A DNA stretch of 43,572 bases from CAUPWF01 sp964369755 (GCA_964369755.1 CAYJFY010000022.1:1-43572); one strand, 5' to 3'; positions 35,714-43,572 are shown, counted from the stretch's first letter. Notes: generated by a model not told the origin, from the sequence alone. Made by a program: numbers and translations.

Positions 35714-36895
35714 ATGAATAAACTAAAAAGTTCAGATATTATGAAGAAACAAAATATAAAAAATATATTAAGAGTAATTAATGATGAAAGAGGAATTCAT
35801 AGAAAGCTCGTTGCAAAAAAAACCAATCTCGCAACTCAAACTGTTACGAACTTAGTTAGTGAATTATGTGATCAGAAAATTCTTAGTGAATATAAAAACA
35901 ATAATAATCAGAAAGGGAGAAGTCCAATCTCCCTTTTGATTAACTATCAGTATTTTCATATTGTAACAATTGTGGTATCTGTACAGACAATAAAAATATA
36001 TTTGAATGGATTAGATGGGAGTATTGTTAATAAAAAAATAATTGGATTAAATAAGCTAGTGGATCCATTATTTGCAATCAAAAAGAATCTTTCTGAAATA
36101 TTGGCTAAGTATAAGATGCAAATATATGCAGTGGCTATAAGTGTTGAAGGTGTTGTAAATGAATCGTCAGGCATTGTAATAGATGCGAAAGATATAGGGT
36201 GGAGAAATTTAGATTTAAAAAAAGAGTTAGAAGAGTATGGTATACCTGTGCTTGTTTGTAACGATGTGAGTATGATTGCATACTATGAAAAATCAAAAGT
36301 AAAAGATGAAATGAATTCAATGATAGTAAAGCTAGATAGTGGGATTGGTTCTTCATTTATTTTGGAACAAAAAATCTTAAAAAGCAAAAATAGTGTGGCG
36401 GGAGAGCTAGGTCACTATACGGTTGAGAGTAAAGGTGAAAAAGTGAAGTGTGTTTGTGGGAAACATAATTGCTTAACACAATTCATTTCAAAAACAGCTA
36501 TTGTTAAACGCTATGGAAAAGAATATGACGAGTTAAAGAAAGACATAGATAATCAAGAGGCTAGAGCAATTGAGTTTATTGAAGAACTTTGTGAAATGCT
36601 TGGAAGGGTATTGGCGAATATTATTACACTTTTGGATTTGGAAAGAGTTGTATTAACAGGGGAGATTATAGAGGATTTCGAACATATTATATATGCACGT
36701 TTGAATACGATAATCAGAGAGAATATTAGCTATTGGGTCTCTTTTAAAAAATTAGACTTACATAAAAATATTAGTCCTACTGTGAGTGCTTCAAAATATA
36801 TTCTTGATTACTATTTTAATGAAAATGATACAGAGTTATTTCTGTGGGATATAAATATAATAAACAAAGGAGAGTCTGGATGTGTTTGTTTTTAA
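35714..36895 (+). CDS. ROK-family transcriptional repressor (NagC/XylR-like)
   Basis: The 393-residue protein has an N-terminal winged helix (about 1-75, HRKLVAKKTNLATQTVTNLV) and a C-terminal ROK sugar-kinase fold. The ROK zinc motif is present as GELGHYTVESKG followed by KCVCGKHNCLTQF. The N-terminal ATP-binding DxGxT motif is absent from the usual place (it reads IVVSVQTIKIYLNG), so a kinase role is unlikely. Such proteins bind an inducer sugar or sugar phosphate and release DNA. In this operon it is probably the local repressor, perhaps acting at the palindrome 32602-32615. The last 16 bp overlap the start of the phosphodiester glycosidase gene. The C-terminal CVCF tail is unusual. Confidence 0.9.
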   Translation: MNKLKSSDIMKKQNIKNILRVINDERGIHRKLVAKKTNLATQTVTNLVSELCDQKILSEYKNNNNQKGRSPISLLINYQYFHIVTIVVSVQTIKIYLNGLDGSIVNKKIIGLNKLVDPLFAIKKNLSEILAKYKMQIYAVAISVEGVVNESSGIVIDAKDIGWRNLDLKKELEEYGIPVLVCNDVSMIAYYEKSKVKDEMNSMIVKLDSGIGSSFILEQKILKSKNSVAGELGHYTVESKGEKVKCVCGKHNCLTQFISKTAIVKRYGKEYDELKKDIDNQEARAIEFIEELCEMLGRVLANIITLLDLERVVLTGEIIEDFEHIIYARLNTIIRENISYWVSFKKLDLHKNISPTVSASKYILDYYFNENDTELFLWDINIINKGESGCVCF

Positions 36896-39243
36896 AGATA
36901 ACGAATGAGAAATATACACATGAGGGGTACCTAAGAAAAAAATTTTTTGGTCAAAATCTGTTTAGACAATATTCATTTAAAGAAATATATATAGATGTTA
37001 CAAACGAAAACAGAATGATACAAGATGCCTGGATGGAATACTTGTTAAAACATCAAGTGATTGATGAAAAAAAGTACGAGGCGTATTGGAATAAGATTAA
37101 TGAATTAATCGGTGATTTTGAGGCATATAAGACTAGTAGCGATCAGGAGATTTATCATGATATCTGTAAGGTGAGAAATGAATTCATTACGTTGAAAGAA
37201 ATGAAATGTATCTATGAGCATTTGATGCAAGATGAATTAGAAAATTTTATGTTTATAAATCAAACAAAAGAAGAGGAAGTGGCTGTAAAAGAATCTACAG
37301 ATATCATTTTCTTTATTAGCGATGTTCGATTTTTACAATACTTTGTTAAAGATATGCAAAAATATAAGCATCACAACCTATATCTATTATTAAAAAGGCA
37401 GTCGTACTTCAACGATGAAATACTAAATGCTGCATATGGATATAGGTATCAAATCATCACAGAAGACACAGAGAAATATTATGTGGATTTTTCAAAAATC
37501 ACGTCAAATGATATGCTAAATAAAAGCATAGCGCAAGAGAATGTCTTACTAATTGCATATGGAGAAGAGGCGCTCTTGTCAGTGAAAGATTTAAAGATTC
37601 CTAGCATTGTCAATACCACAGCGGAATGTGTAGCAACTAAAACTATGACAAATAATTTTTCTTCAGGTGGCATTTCTAAGGTGTATATTCCAAAGAATTG
37701 CAATATTTACCCATATGCAAAAATCAGCGAAAAAACAAAAATCTCATATTATCATTTAGCCAAGTTGGCAGATGAATATGGAATGGGCATATATCGCAGA
37801 AGTTGTGAGACGCTTTATTGGAAATACCCAGAGCATTTTCTCAATATATATGATGATAATATGACACATCGTTCAGTATTTTACAATGCAATTGAGAAAA
37901 ATGAGGATAGTGATTTTTCTGATTATAGGGAAAAATTTGTAGAGAGTTTCCTTCTGGATATACCAAACATAACTTATAAAAAGGGATATTATAAAGCGAG
38001 TAATCTTAAGGAAATAGATATTGATTGGAAAACGAAAGAAATGCGAGAAGCTATTTTAGTTCATGCGACAGTGTTACATAATGTAGTTAAGGCGAATATA
38101 GTTAATCTTAAAGAGCAGGAACATGCAAGGAGATTTTTCTATAAGAGAAGCCGTGAATCTATACAGATTATATCTAATTTTCTTTTCTTTACAACTGAGA
38201 AAACAATTGCGTTACATAATAGAATCAGGAAAAAATGTCCACGAGAATGTATTGAGAATAGATCTGAGCATGTTGATTATTTAAGAATAAAGGAAAATGG
38301 GATTAAAAGAGAGTCTTTTCCTTTGTATAACAAGTCATGTATCGCAATGGACAAGAAAGGGGAATTTAAAATTTTCCGTTTTCAGTTGAATGGGGGCATG
38401 TTAAAACTCAATGGTCAAGAAGTGGCGTGGACAAAAGATGATGTTAATGTAGAAGGGGATAAACGACAGGAGTCGGAAGTCATTGTTTATACCCCGTATA
38501 TATCAAAAAATGACATGACAAAAAGGTATTCTATGGCGGATAGTCTGGAGTATCGCAAAAGTGTGGGGGAAGATAGACTTAATATAGCGTTTATAGGAGA
38601 AAAAATTTATTGCATAAAAAGGGGTGGAGTACTATTGCCAGCCAATGGTGTGGTAATATCCCTTTCAGGTGAGAGAAGAGAAAGAATAGAGAGTTTACTT
38701 ACACCAGAATATTTATTTGAAGGATATTATGATATCAGTGATTTGGAATACGAAGTGAGTCTGACAGCTCCTGAAAAAATATCAAATGAGTTATGGGAAT
38801 CGTTTGAATGGATTTATGGAGGGGCGATGACACTGGTTGAAGATGGAAAAGCATTGTTTGATAAAGAAACTATTGTTTCTCATATGACTGAGGAGGGGTG
38901 GGAAACGCCATTATCTATGCAAACACAAGAAACAGATATCCAAAATCTCTCAAAGCATCCTCGTACAGCAATAGGATTAGATAAAAAAGGAGATTTATTT
39001 ATTCTAGTATTCTCGGGACGTACTAATATTTCATGCGGAGCGGACTATTTGCAGATGATTGAAATTGCATATAAAATAATTCCAGATATACAGTGCATGA
39101 TTAATGTAGATGGAGGGGCTTCCTCGGTATTGGCTATGGTGAAGAATGGTGAAGTGATGGAATTGAGCTATCCCGCAGCATCAAATCAAACATGTGTAGG
39201 AGTAATGAGAAACATTAAGACAATTTTTAATATAGAATTATAG
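36880..39243 (+). CDS. Large cytosolic protein with C-terminal phosphodiester glycosidase (NAGPA-like) domain
   Basis: From ATG 36880 (AAAGGAG 8 bp upstream, overlapping the ROK gene) the protein has 787 residues and no signal peptide. The last 95 residues match the phosphodiester glycosidase family: HPRTAIGLDKKGDLFILVFS, GRT, and INVDGGASSVLAM (Asp744-Ser749), the local form of NLDGGGSST. FRFQLNGGMLKLNG earlier may be the first strand of this domain. Family members, typified by the mammalian uncovering enzyme, cleave a sugar from a sugar-1-phosphodiester. About 450 residues at the N-terminus match nothing I recognise. With an ABC importer before it and a phosphohexomutase after, it probably cleaves an imported phosphodiester-linked sugar inside the cell. 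The domain call is good; substrate and N-terminal role are unknown. Confidence 0.75.
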   Translation: MCLFLKITNEKYTHEGYLRKKFFGQNLFRQYSFKEIYIDVTNENRMIQDAWMEYLLKHQVIDEKKYEAYWNKINELIGDFEAYKTSSDQEIYHDICKVRNEFITLKEMKCIYEHLMQDELENFMFINQTKEEEVAVKESTDIIFFISDVRFLQYFVKDMQKYKHHNLYLLLKRQSYFNDEILNAAYGYRYQIITEDTEKYYVDFSKITSNDMLNKSIAQENVLLIAYGEEALLSVKDLKIPSIVNTTAECVATKTMTNNFSSGGISKVYIPKNCNIYPYAKISEKTKISYYHLAKLADEYGMGIYRRSCETLYWKYPEHFLNIYDDNMTHRSVFYNAIEKNEDSDFSDYREKFVESFLLDIPNITYKKGYYKASNLKEIDIDWKTKEMREAILVHATVLHNVVKANIVNLKEQEHARRFFYKRSRESIQIISNFLFFTTEKTIALHNRIRKKCPRECIENRSEHVDYLRIKENGIKRESFPLYNKSCIAMDKKGEFKIFRFQLNGGMLKLNGQEVAWTKDDVNVEGDKRQESEVIVYTPYISKNDMTKRYSMADSLEYRKSVGEDRLNIAFIGEKIYCIKRGGVLLPANGVVISLSGERRERIESLLTPEYLFEGYYDISDLEYEVSLTAPEKISNELWESFEWIYGGAMTLVEDGKALFDKETIVSHMTEEGWETPLSMQTQETDIQNLSKHPRTAIGLDKKGDLFILVFSGRTNISCGADYLQMIEIAYKIIPDIQCMINVDGGASSVLAMVKNGEVMELSYPAASNQTCVGVMRNIKTIFNIEL

Positions 39244-39253
39244 GAGAAGAAAA

Positions 39254-40669
39254 ATGATTAAATTTGGTACAGGTGGATGGAGAGCAATTATTGGGGATGA
39301 ATTCACAAGACATAATATTCAATTATTTGCAAAAGGTATGGCAGAGAAAATAAAGTCTGAGGGAAAAGCGACAAGGGGGATTGTCATAGGATATGATAGA
39401 AGATTTTTGTCACGAGAAGCTTTGCTATGGGTGTGTGAAGTGTTAAATGCAGAAGGAATAAAGTGCTATTTCATTAATAGATCAGTACCCACACCGCTAG
39501 TAATGTATTACACTATGGAACATGGATTTGATTACGCGATGATGATCACGGCAAGTCATAACCCCGCCTTATATAATGGGATTAAGGTGTTTACAAAAGG
39601 TGGAAGAGATGCAAGTGCAGAGGTGACAAGAGATATCGAAAGCTATATTGAAAAAGTCTCTGTAAACGAAATTAGATGTATGGAATTTGGTGTGGCAAAA
39701 GAGAAGGGTCTAATCGAAGAATTTTATCCAATAAATGCGTATATTGATAATATCATAAAAAATATCGATATTTCTCTTATTCAGAAAAGTGGTATAAAGA
39801 TTGCACTAGACCCAATGTATGGGGTAAGTCAAACAGCGTTGAGTATGATATTATTTACGGCGAGATGTGACTTGGACATTATAAATACGGAACATGATAC
39901 ACTGTTTGGAGGGAAAATGCCATCGCCTTCTAAAGACGCGTTAAAATCATTAGCATACCATGTTGTTGATAAGAAGTATGATTTGGGAATCGCGACGGAT
40001 GGCGATGCAGATCGATTGGGGGTTATAGATGACGAGGGGAAATATTTGCATCCAAATGAGATACTAGTACTGCTGTATTATTATCTTGTGAAATACAAGA
40101 AATGGCAAGGAGATGTGGTACGTAATATTGCTACAACCCATATGTTGGACAAGGTTGCGCAGACATTTGGGGCGACTTGTCATGAAGTACCAGTAGGCTT
40201 CAAAAACATATCATCTAAGATGGAAGAGACAGGAGCAATATTAGGAGGAGAGTCTTCTGGTGGGCTAACGGTTAAAGGTCACATAAATGGTAAAGATGGA
40301 GTGTATGCAGCGGCGCTTCTAGTAGAAATGATTGCATGTATAGGAAAAAAACTTTCGGAAATAGTGAAAGATATTGAAGCAGAATGTGGGAAACTATGTA
40401 TGCTTGAAGGAGACTATTCATTTAGTCAAGAAAAAAAGCAAGAAATACAATCAACACTTTTTGAAAAGAAAGAATTACCAGTTTTTAAAAAATATGATGT
40501 TGAAAGGGTGTCTTTTTTGGATGGATGCAAAGTTTATTTTAAGAATGGTGGTTGGATTATTGCTAGATTTTCAGGAACAGAGCCGCTATTAAGAATTTTT
40601 TGCGAGATGGAAACGAAAAAGGAATGCAAAGAAGTGATTGATTTATTTGAAGAGTTCTTAGATATATAA
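39254..40669 (+). CDS. Phosphohexomutase (phosphoglucomutase/phosphomannomutase family)
   Basis: This is a 471-residue alpha-D-phosphohexomutase. All four active-site elements are visible: the phosphoserine loop TASHNP (Ser101), the magnesium loop DGDADR (249-254), the sugar-binding loop GGESSGG, and the phosphate-binding loop RFSGTEPLLRIF near the C-terminus. The N-terminus MIKFGTGGWRAIIGDEF is the GTGGWR type common among Clostridia. It interconverts hexose 1- and 6-phosphates; whether glucose, mannose or glucosamine is preferred cannot be read. It starts 10 bp after the phosphodiester glycosidase gene with AGGAG upstream, so it probably channels that enzyme's sugar phosphate into glycolysis. 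Confidence 0.94.
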   Translation: MIKFGTGGWRAIIGDEFTRHNIQLFAKGMAEKIKSEGKATRGIVIGYDRRFLSREALLWVCEVLNAEGIKCYFINRSVPTPLVMYYTMEHGFDYAMMITASHNPALYNGIKVFTKGGRDASAEVTRDIESYIEKVSVNEIRCMEFGVAKEKGLIEEFYPINAYIDNIIKNIDISLIQKSGIKIALDPMYGVSQTALSMILFTARCDLDIINTEHDTLFGGKMPSPSKDALKSLAYHVVDKKYDLGIATDGDADRLGVIDDEGKYLHPNEILVLLYYYLVKYKKWQGDVVRNIATTHMLDKVAQTFGATCHEVPVGFKNISSKMEETGAILGGESSGGLTVKGHINGKDGVYAAALLVEMIACIGKKLSEIVKDIEAECGKLCMLEGDYSFSQEKKQEIQSTLFEKKELPVFKKYDVERVSFLDGCKVYFKNGGWIIARFSGTEPLLRIFCEMETKKECKEVIDLFEEFLDI

Positions 40670-40682
40670 AGGAGATGAGTAT

Positions 40683-41375
40683 TTGGAGTTTTATAAATAT
40701 ATTATGGAATTCAATATCTATTCCGTAGCAATTCGACTGACACTTGCAGCAATTATTGGTGGATTAATAGGTGCTGACAGAGAAAGAAGTACTAGATCGG
40801 CGGGTTTTCGAACTCATTCATTAGTTTGCTTAGGCGCGGCTCTTGTAATGGTTATGAGTGACTATATGTTTTCAAATGAAAATTTATCGTCAGATATAAG
40901 CAGAATGGGAGCGCAAGTGATTAGTGGGATTGGATTTCTGGGAGCAGGGGCGATTATATCAGCAGGAAATAGTAAAATACGTGGGTTGACAACAGCGGCT
41001 GCCTTATGGACATGTGCATGCATTGGACTTGCGGTTGGTATTGGCTTCTATAGTGGCGCTCTAATTAGTTGTGTTATAACATTATTACTATTACGTACAC
41101 TTAGGATTGTGGACCGAATATATCGGAAAAATAATCATTTTCTAGATTTGTATTTTGAGGGAAAAAGCTCGGATGTCATTGATCAAATTATAGAAAAAAT
41201 GAAAGAGCATAAAATAGAAATATTACGACTTGAGTCAACACCTGCTAAAATTCATACCAATAAATTAGGCGGTATTTTAACAGTTAAATTAAAGAAAGTG
41301 CAAACTTCAGAGGAATTGATTAGAGAGATTATGTCGATTAAAAAAGTGGATTTTGTACATAAGGTTTATGTCTAA
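40683..41375 (+). CDS. MgtC/SapB-family membrane protein
   Basis: The 230-residue protein has four or five N-terminal transmembrane helices with the MgtC signature GGLIGADRERSTRSAGFRTH, then GIGFLGAGAII and GLTTAAALWTCACIGLAVG, and a soluble C-terminal ACT-like domain (about 150-230). I accept the TTG start at 40683 because AAAGGAG lies about 8 bp upstream; the next ATG (40704) has no site. MgtC of Salmonella governs magnesium, ATP and phosphate balance by binding membrane proteins, and other members are less well known. Position 13 bp after the phosphohexomutase, in the same operon, hints at a link with phosphate or magnesium handling during use of phosphorylated sugar. That link is inferred. 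Confidence 0.9.
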   Translation: MEFYKYIMEFNIYSVAIRLTLAAIIGGLIGADRERSTRSAGFRTHSLVCLGAALVMVMSDYMFSNENLSSDISRMGAQVISGIGFLGAGAIISAGNSKIRGLTTAAALWTCACIGLAVGIGFYSGALISCVITLLLLRTLRIVDRIYRKNNHFLDLYFEGKSSDVIDQIIEKMKEHKIEILRLESTPAKIHTNKLGGILTVKLKKVQTSEELIREIMSIKKVDFVHKVYV

Positions 41376-41496
41376 GAGAAAGATAAGAGAAAGAGAAAAA
41401 AGCAAACGAATAGATAGACAAGCACTAAGGTCTCTGCTAATATACAAATAGATAGTAATATCTAATACATACATAACGATATTTAGGAGCAGACAG

Positions 41497-42549
41497 ATGA
41501 ATCAAGAACAACCACATAAACGCAGACAGAGATACGCAGGAAAGTATCCAAAGAACTTCAAGGAAAAATACAAAGAGCACCAACCAGAAAAATATCAGGA
41601 TGTCATTGAGCGAGTGATCCAAAAAGGTAGTACACCAGCGGGGATGCACATCTCTATCTGTGTCAATGAGATTATCGAGTTTCTAGATATTCAGTCTGGA
41701 CAGATTGGATTTGATGGAACTTTGGGGTATGGTGGCCATACGCAAGCCATGCTCCAGTGCTTAAATGGAGATGGACATATCTATGCCACAGATGTAGATC
41801 CAATAGAATCTGAGAAAACTCGTGCTAGACTAGAGGCAGCGGGATTTGGAGAAGAGATTTTAACCATCAAGTTGCAAAATTTTTGCACCATAGATGAAGT
41901 GGCGAAAGAGGCTGGTGGATTTGATTTTATATTGGCAGATTTGGGTGTGTCATCCATGCAAATCGACAATCCAGATCGAGGGTTCTCCTACAAAGTGGAT
42001 GGGCCTTTGGACCTGAGATTGAATCCATTGAAGGGAATCAGCGCAGCCCAGAGATTGAATGGAATTGACATGGAAGAATTGGAGGGAATGCTATGGGAGA
42101 ACTCAGATGAACCCTATGCGAGAGAACTGGCAGTGGCAATTACCAATCATATACGTCGTGGAAAAAAGATAGAATCGACAAAAGATTTGAGAGAAATCAT
42201 AACAGACACCTTGGACTTTCTTCCTGAAAAAGAAAAGAGAGATACGATTAAGAAGACTTGCCAAAGGGTATTCCAAGCACTTCGAATCGATGTAAATCAA
42301 GAATTTGAGGTACTCTATGAATTCCTAGATAAATTACCACACGCACTGAGACCGGGTGGTCGTGTTGCTATATTAACATTCCATTCAGGTGAAGACAAGC
42401 TAGTGAAGAAGGCGTTTAAACAAGGAAAAAGTGCAGGACTCTATGAGGAGATTGCCAAGGATGTGATTCGCCCATCTAGAGAAGAATGCAATCTAAACGG
42501 GCGTGCACGTTCCACCAAGATGAGGTGGGCGATTAAATCAAAATATTAG
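41497..42549 (+). CDS. RsmH-like 16S rRNA methyltransferase, diverged paralog
   Basis: This is a 350-residue SAM-dependent methyltransferase of the RsmH (MraW) family, which N4-methylates C1402 of 16S rRNA. Family blocks seen are FDGTLGYGGHTQAML, YATDVDP, ILADLGVSSMQIDNPDRGFS, DGPLDLRLNP and RVFQALRIDVNQEF. It departs from the usual text at HSGEDK (normally HSLEDR) and NGRARSTKMRW. A basic 45-residue N-terminal extension precedes the normal start of the fold. It is not next to cell-division genes such as ftsL or pbp, where the housekeeping rsmH lies. I infer a second RsmH-type enzyme whose target may differ. A TAGGAG site supports the ATG. Confidence 0.85.
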   Translation: MNQEQPHKRRQRYAGKYPKNFKEKYKEHQPEKYQDVIERVIQKGSTPAGMHISICVNEIIEFLDIQSGQIGFDGTLGYGGHTQAMLQCLNGDGHIYATDVDPIESEKTRARLEAAGFGEEILTIKLQNFCTIDEVAKEAGGFDFILADLGVSSMQIDNPDRGFSYKVDGPLDLRLNPLKGISAAQRLNGIDMEELEGMLWENSDEPYARELAVAITNHIRRGKKIESTKDLREIITDTLDFLPEKEKRDTIKKTCQRVFQALRIDVNQEFEVLYEFLDKLPHALRPGGRVAILTFHSGEDKLVKKAFKQGKSAGLYEEIAKDVIRPSREECNLNGRARSTKMRWAIKSKY

Positions 42550-42550
42550 A

Positions 42551-42579
42551 TTGATTTTCTACAATCTAGTGAGTATACT
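42551..42579 (+). promoter_or_regulatory. Promoter of the DUF4160 module
   Basis: TTGATT (42551-42556), a 17-bp spacer and TATACT (42574-42579) start two bases after the methyltransferase stop. This gives the three small genes their own transcript, beginning near 42586. Confidence 0.7.
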
Positions 42580-42639
42580 AAAAATAAAGATAGTTCTAAA
42601 AAGGTCATGGTGTGTAATAAAGAAGTTGAGGTGATATAA

Positions 42640-42930
42640 ATGGACAATGATGTAGCAGTTCTCAGTAATGATAGTAGATTTACATCGTTTAAATTTAATG
42701 AGGTAAATGTAAGGTTTAAGACATCTCCAAGATTAGAGTATTACAAAGAGGTTGTGGAGTGGGATGCAGGATATCTAGTTGTCATGGCGAAATATCAAAA
42801 CAATGAGGTAGAAGAAGAGTATATAGATTTAATTCCCATTTTGCAAAATCTGTATTTGGAACCGAACAAATTTCTAGAGCCGATTAAGAAAGTGAGAATA
42901 GAGTATGTGCGAGAGAATAAAAATAGCTGA
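42640..42930 (+). CDS. Small protein, first gene of the DUF4160 module (DUF7724-like)
   Basis: The 96-residue soluble protein has the conserved-looking stretch YKEVVEWDAGYLVVMAKYQN followed by EEEYIDLIPILQNLYLEPNK. The pattern (aromatic-rich strand, acidic D-LxPIL motif, F-x-PI at the end) is like DUF2442 and what I remember as DUF7724. Those small proteins occur beside DUF4160 and are suspected toxin-antitoxin parts. GAGGTGA lies 7 bp before the ATG. The next gene starts within its last 26 bp, which implies coupled translation. Function is unknown. Confidence 0.75.
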   Translation: MDNDVAVLSNDSRFTSFKFNEVNVRFKTSPRLEYYKEVVEWDAGYLVVMAKYQNNEVEEEYIDLIPILQNLYLEPNKFLEPIKKVRIEYVRENKNS

Positions 42931-43126
42931 ACAGGCTCAAATAGTGGTAAACGGATATGCTTTTATAGAAGAGAATTCAATTGTAAAAGTCAGAAATCTT
43001 AATCAGCTAGACAAGGTGGCGATTATAGATGGACAGGATGAAGTTATCGAAACAACGATGGATGATATAGAATTAGATATTGTTATGGGATATTTATCTA
43101 AAAACAGAAAGTATATGGAGGTGTAA
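42905..43126 (+). CDS. Small protein, second gene of the DUF4160 module (DUF7723-like)
   Basis: The 73-residue protein has IKIAEQAQIVVNGYAFIEEN in its first third and the acidic motif ETTMDDIELDIVMGYLSKNR near the end. It matches my recollection of DUF7723 partners of DUF4160 proteins. It overlaps the gene before it by 26 bp, and the DUF4160 gene follows after 2 bp. There is no DNA-binding motif that I can see. By gene order it could be the antitoxin-like or adaptor part, but that is a guess. Confidence 0.7.
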   Translation: MCERIKIAEQAQIVVNGYAFIEENSIVKVRNLNQLDKVAIIDGQDEVIETTMDDIELDIVMGYLSKNRKYMEV

Positions 43127-43128
43127 TT

Positions 43129-43407
43129 ATGCCCAAATATTATCAATTTAAGGTTTGTGGATATTATTTGTATTTTACATCTCACTGTGTAGTTGAAGCG
43201 ATGCATGTGCATGCTAGTGATAAAAGGCTAACAGAATCATCATCAGCTAAGTTTTTTGTAAAAAGTAGTGGTGAAACTACCATTGAAGATAAAGGAATAC
43301 TTACTGAGAAAGAGATTCGTATAGTGCGAGAGTTTATTAAGGATAATTATAAAGATATGTATCTTAAATGGACAGAAAAAAGTGACAAAGGGTTTTATAA
43401 TGATTAA
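43129..43407 (+). CDS. DUF4160 family protein
   Basis: The 92-residue protein opens MPKYYQFKVCGYYLYFTSHC and has EAMHVHASDKR, the H-V-H motif that marks DUF4160. AKFFVKSSGETTIEDKG and a C-terminal helix ending YLKWTEKSDKGFYND match the family layout. DUF4160 genes are usually paired with a small partner (DUF2442 or similar) and have been proposed as type II toxin-antitoxin components. A GGAGG site precedes the ATG. The three genes are AT-rich and look like a compact cassette inserted between conserved genes. The family is fairly sure; toxicity is not shown. Confidence 0.82.
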   Translation: MPKYYQFKVCGYYLYFTSHCVVEAMHVHASDKRLTESSSAKFFVKSSGETTIEDKGILTEKEIRIVREFIKDNYKDMYLKWTEKSDKGFYND

Positions 43408-43442
43408 TGCCATAGCAATAGGCACTAATCATTATAATAATA

Positions 43443-43572
43443 TTAATTTATCATACTCATAACCAACTGTTCCCACTTGAAGAGATTTTGAGGATTATGA
43501 TTCACACTTGTGATATCCTTCATCAAAATTTCGAGGCAGCAGGAATTTTTTGGGGCAGCAGACAGCATGGTG
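43443..43572 (-). CDS. C-terminal end of an unrecognised protein (5' end outside window)
   Basis: A minus-strand frame is open from the window edge to TAA at 43443-43445. It encodes 42 residues that end NLFKWEQLVMSMIN. The residue mix looks like protein, and the stop lies 36 bp from the convergent DUF4160 stop. It is too short to name. Confidence 0.4.
   Translation of the reverse strand, partial: TMLSAAPKNSCCLEILMKDITSVNHNPQNLFKWEQLVMSMIN

Noticed and set aside
42574..42594. Shared word AAAATAAAGATAGTT at about 31054 and 42580
   Set aside because: Fifteen AT-rich bases can recur by chance. Only the copy at 31057 is part of an inverted repeat, so I do not call a common operator.
1..43572. 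CRISPR array, prophage, integrase or transposase
   Set aside because: No regularly spaced repeats and no recombinase, transposase or phage structural motifs were seen in any frame.

Overview
The window looks like chromosome from a low-GC, Gram-positive anaerobe, most likely a Lachnospiraceae-type clostridium. Supporting signs are strong AGGAGG-type ribosome binding sites, lipoprotein signal peptides, YesM/YesN-type two-component systems next to sugar ABC transporters, TTGNNN-N17-TATNNT promoters, and a radical SAM plus YhhQ queuosine-salvage pair. The genus is an inference. I saw no rRNA, tRNA, CRISPR array, phage or insertion sequence.

Layout. (1) 1-5260: the end of an AAA ATPase with a DUF234 C-terminus, then a divergent hexuronate locus (uxaC to the left, uxaA-uxaB to the right). 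Its two arms carry the same LacI/cre-like 14-bp operator. (2) 5269-7600: an NADH oxidase, then about 700 bp without a conventional gene. This stretch hides a 27-residue holin-like toxin peptide facing a predicted small RNA across a shared terminator, three strong hairpins, and the decayed remains of an MNT/HEPN nucleotidyltransferase toxin-antitoxin pair. (3) 7603-9945: an SDR dehydrogenase and an SPFH-domain protein with a poly-Gln linker and three zinc ribbons. (4) 10014-22187: two very large paralogous GGDEF-GGDEF-EAL proteins flank an orphan flagellin lysine methylase (fliB), cutC and a HAD phosphatase. The second GGDEF-EAL gene overlaps a probable queuine lyase gene, which in turn overlaps a YhhQ queuosine-precursor transporter gene.

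(5) 22206-30150: a three-component sugar-sensing system (response regulator, sensor kinase, membrane-anchored sugar-binding protein) followed by mglBAC. mglC carries a frameshift that separates its two halves. (6) 30158-32395: an AraC regulator divergent from an MFS transporter. (7) 32572-41375: an AT-rich operon of two CUT1 permeases, a solute-binding lipoprotein, a ROK repressor, a 787-residue cytosolic protein with a C-terminal phosphodiester glycosidase (NAGPA-like) domain, a phosphohexomutase and an MgtC/SapB protein. It has no ATPase gene. I judge this operon the best candidate for an undescribed system: uptake and intracellular cleavage of a phosphodiester-linked sugar.

(8) 41497-43572: a diverged RsmH-like methyltransferase outside any cell-division cluster, a three-gene small-protein module ending in a DUF4160 protein and driven by its own promoter, and the C-terminal end of a leftward gene cut by the window edge.

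All calls rest on reading the translations and DNA by eye. Family names come from remembered motifs, not from searches.
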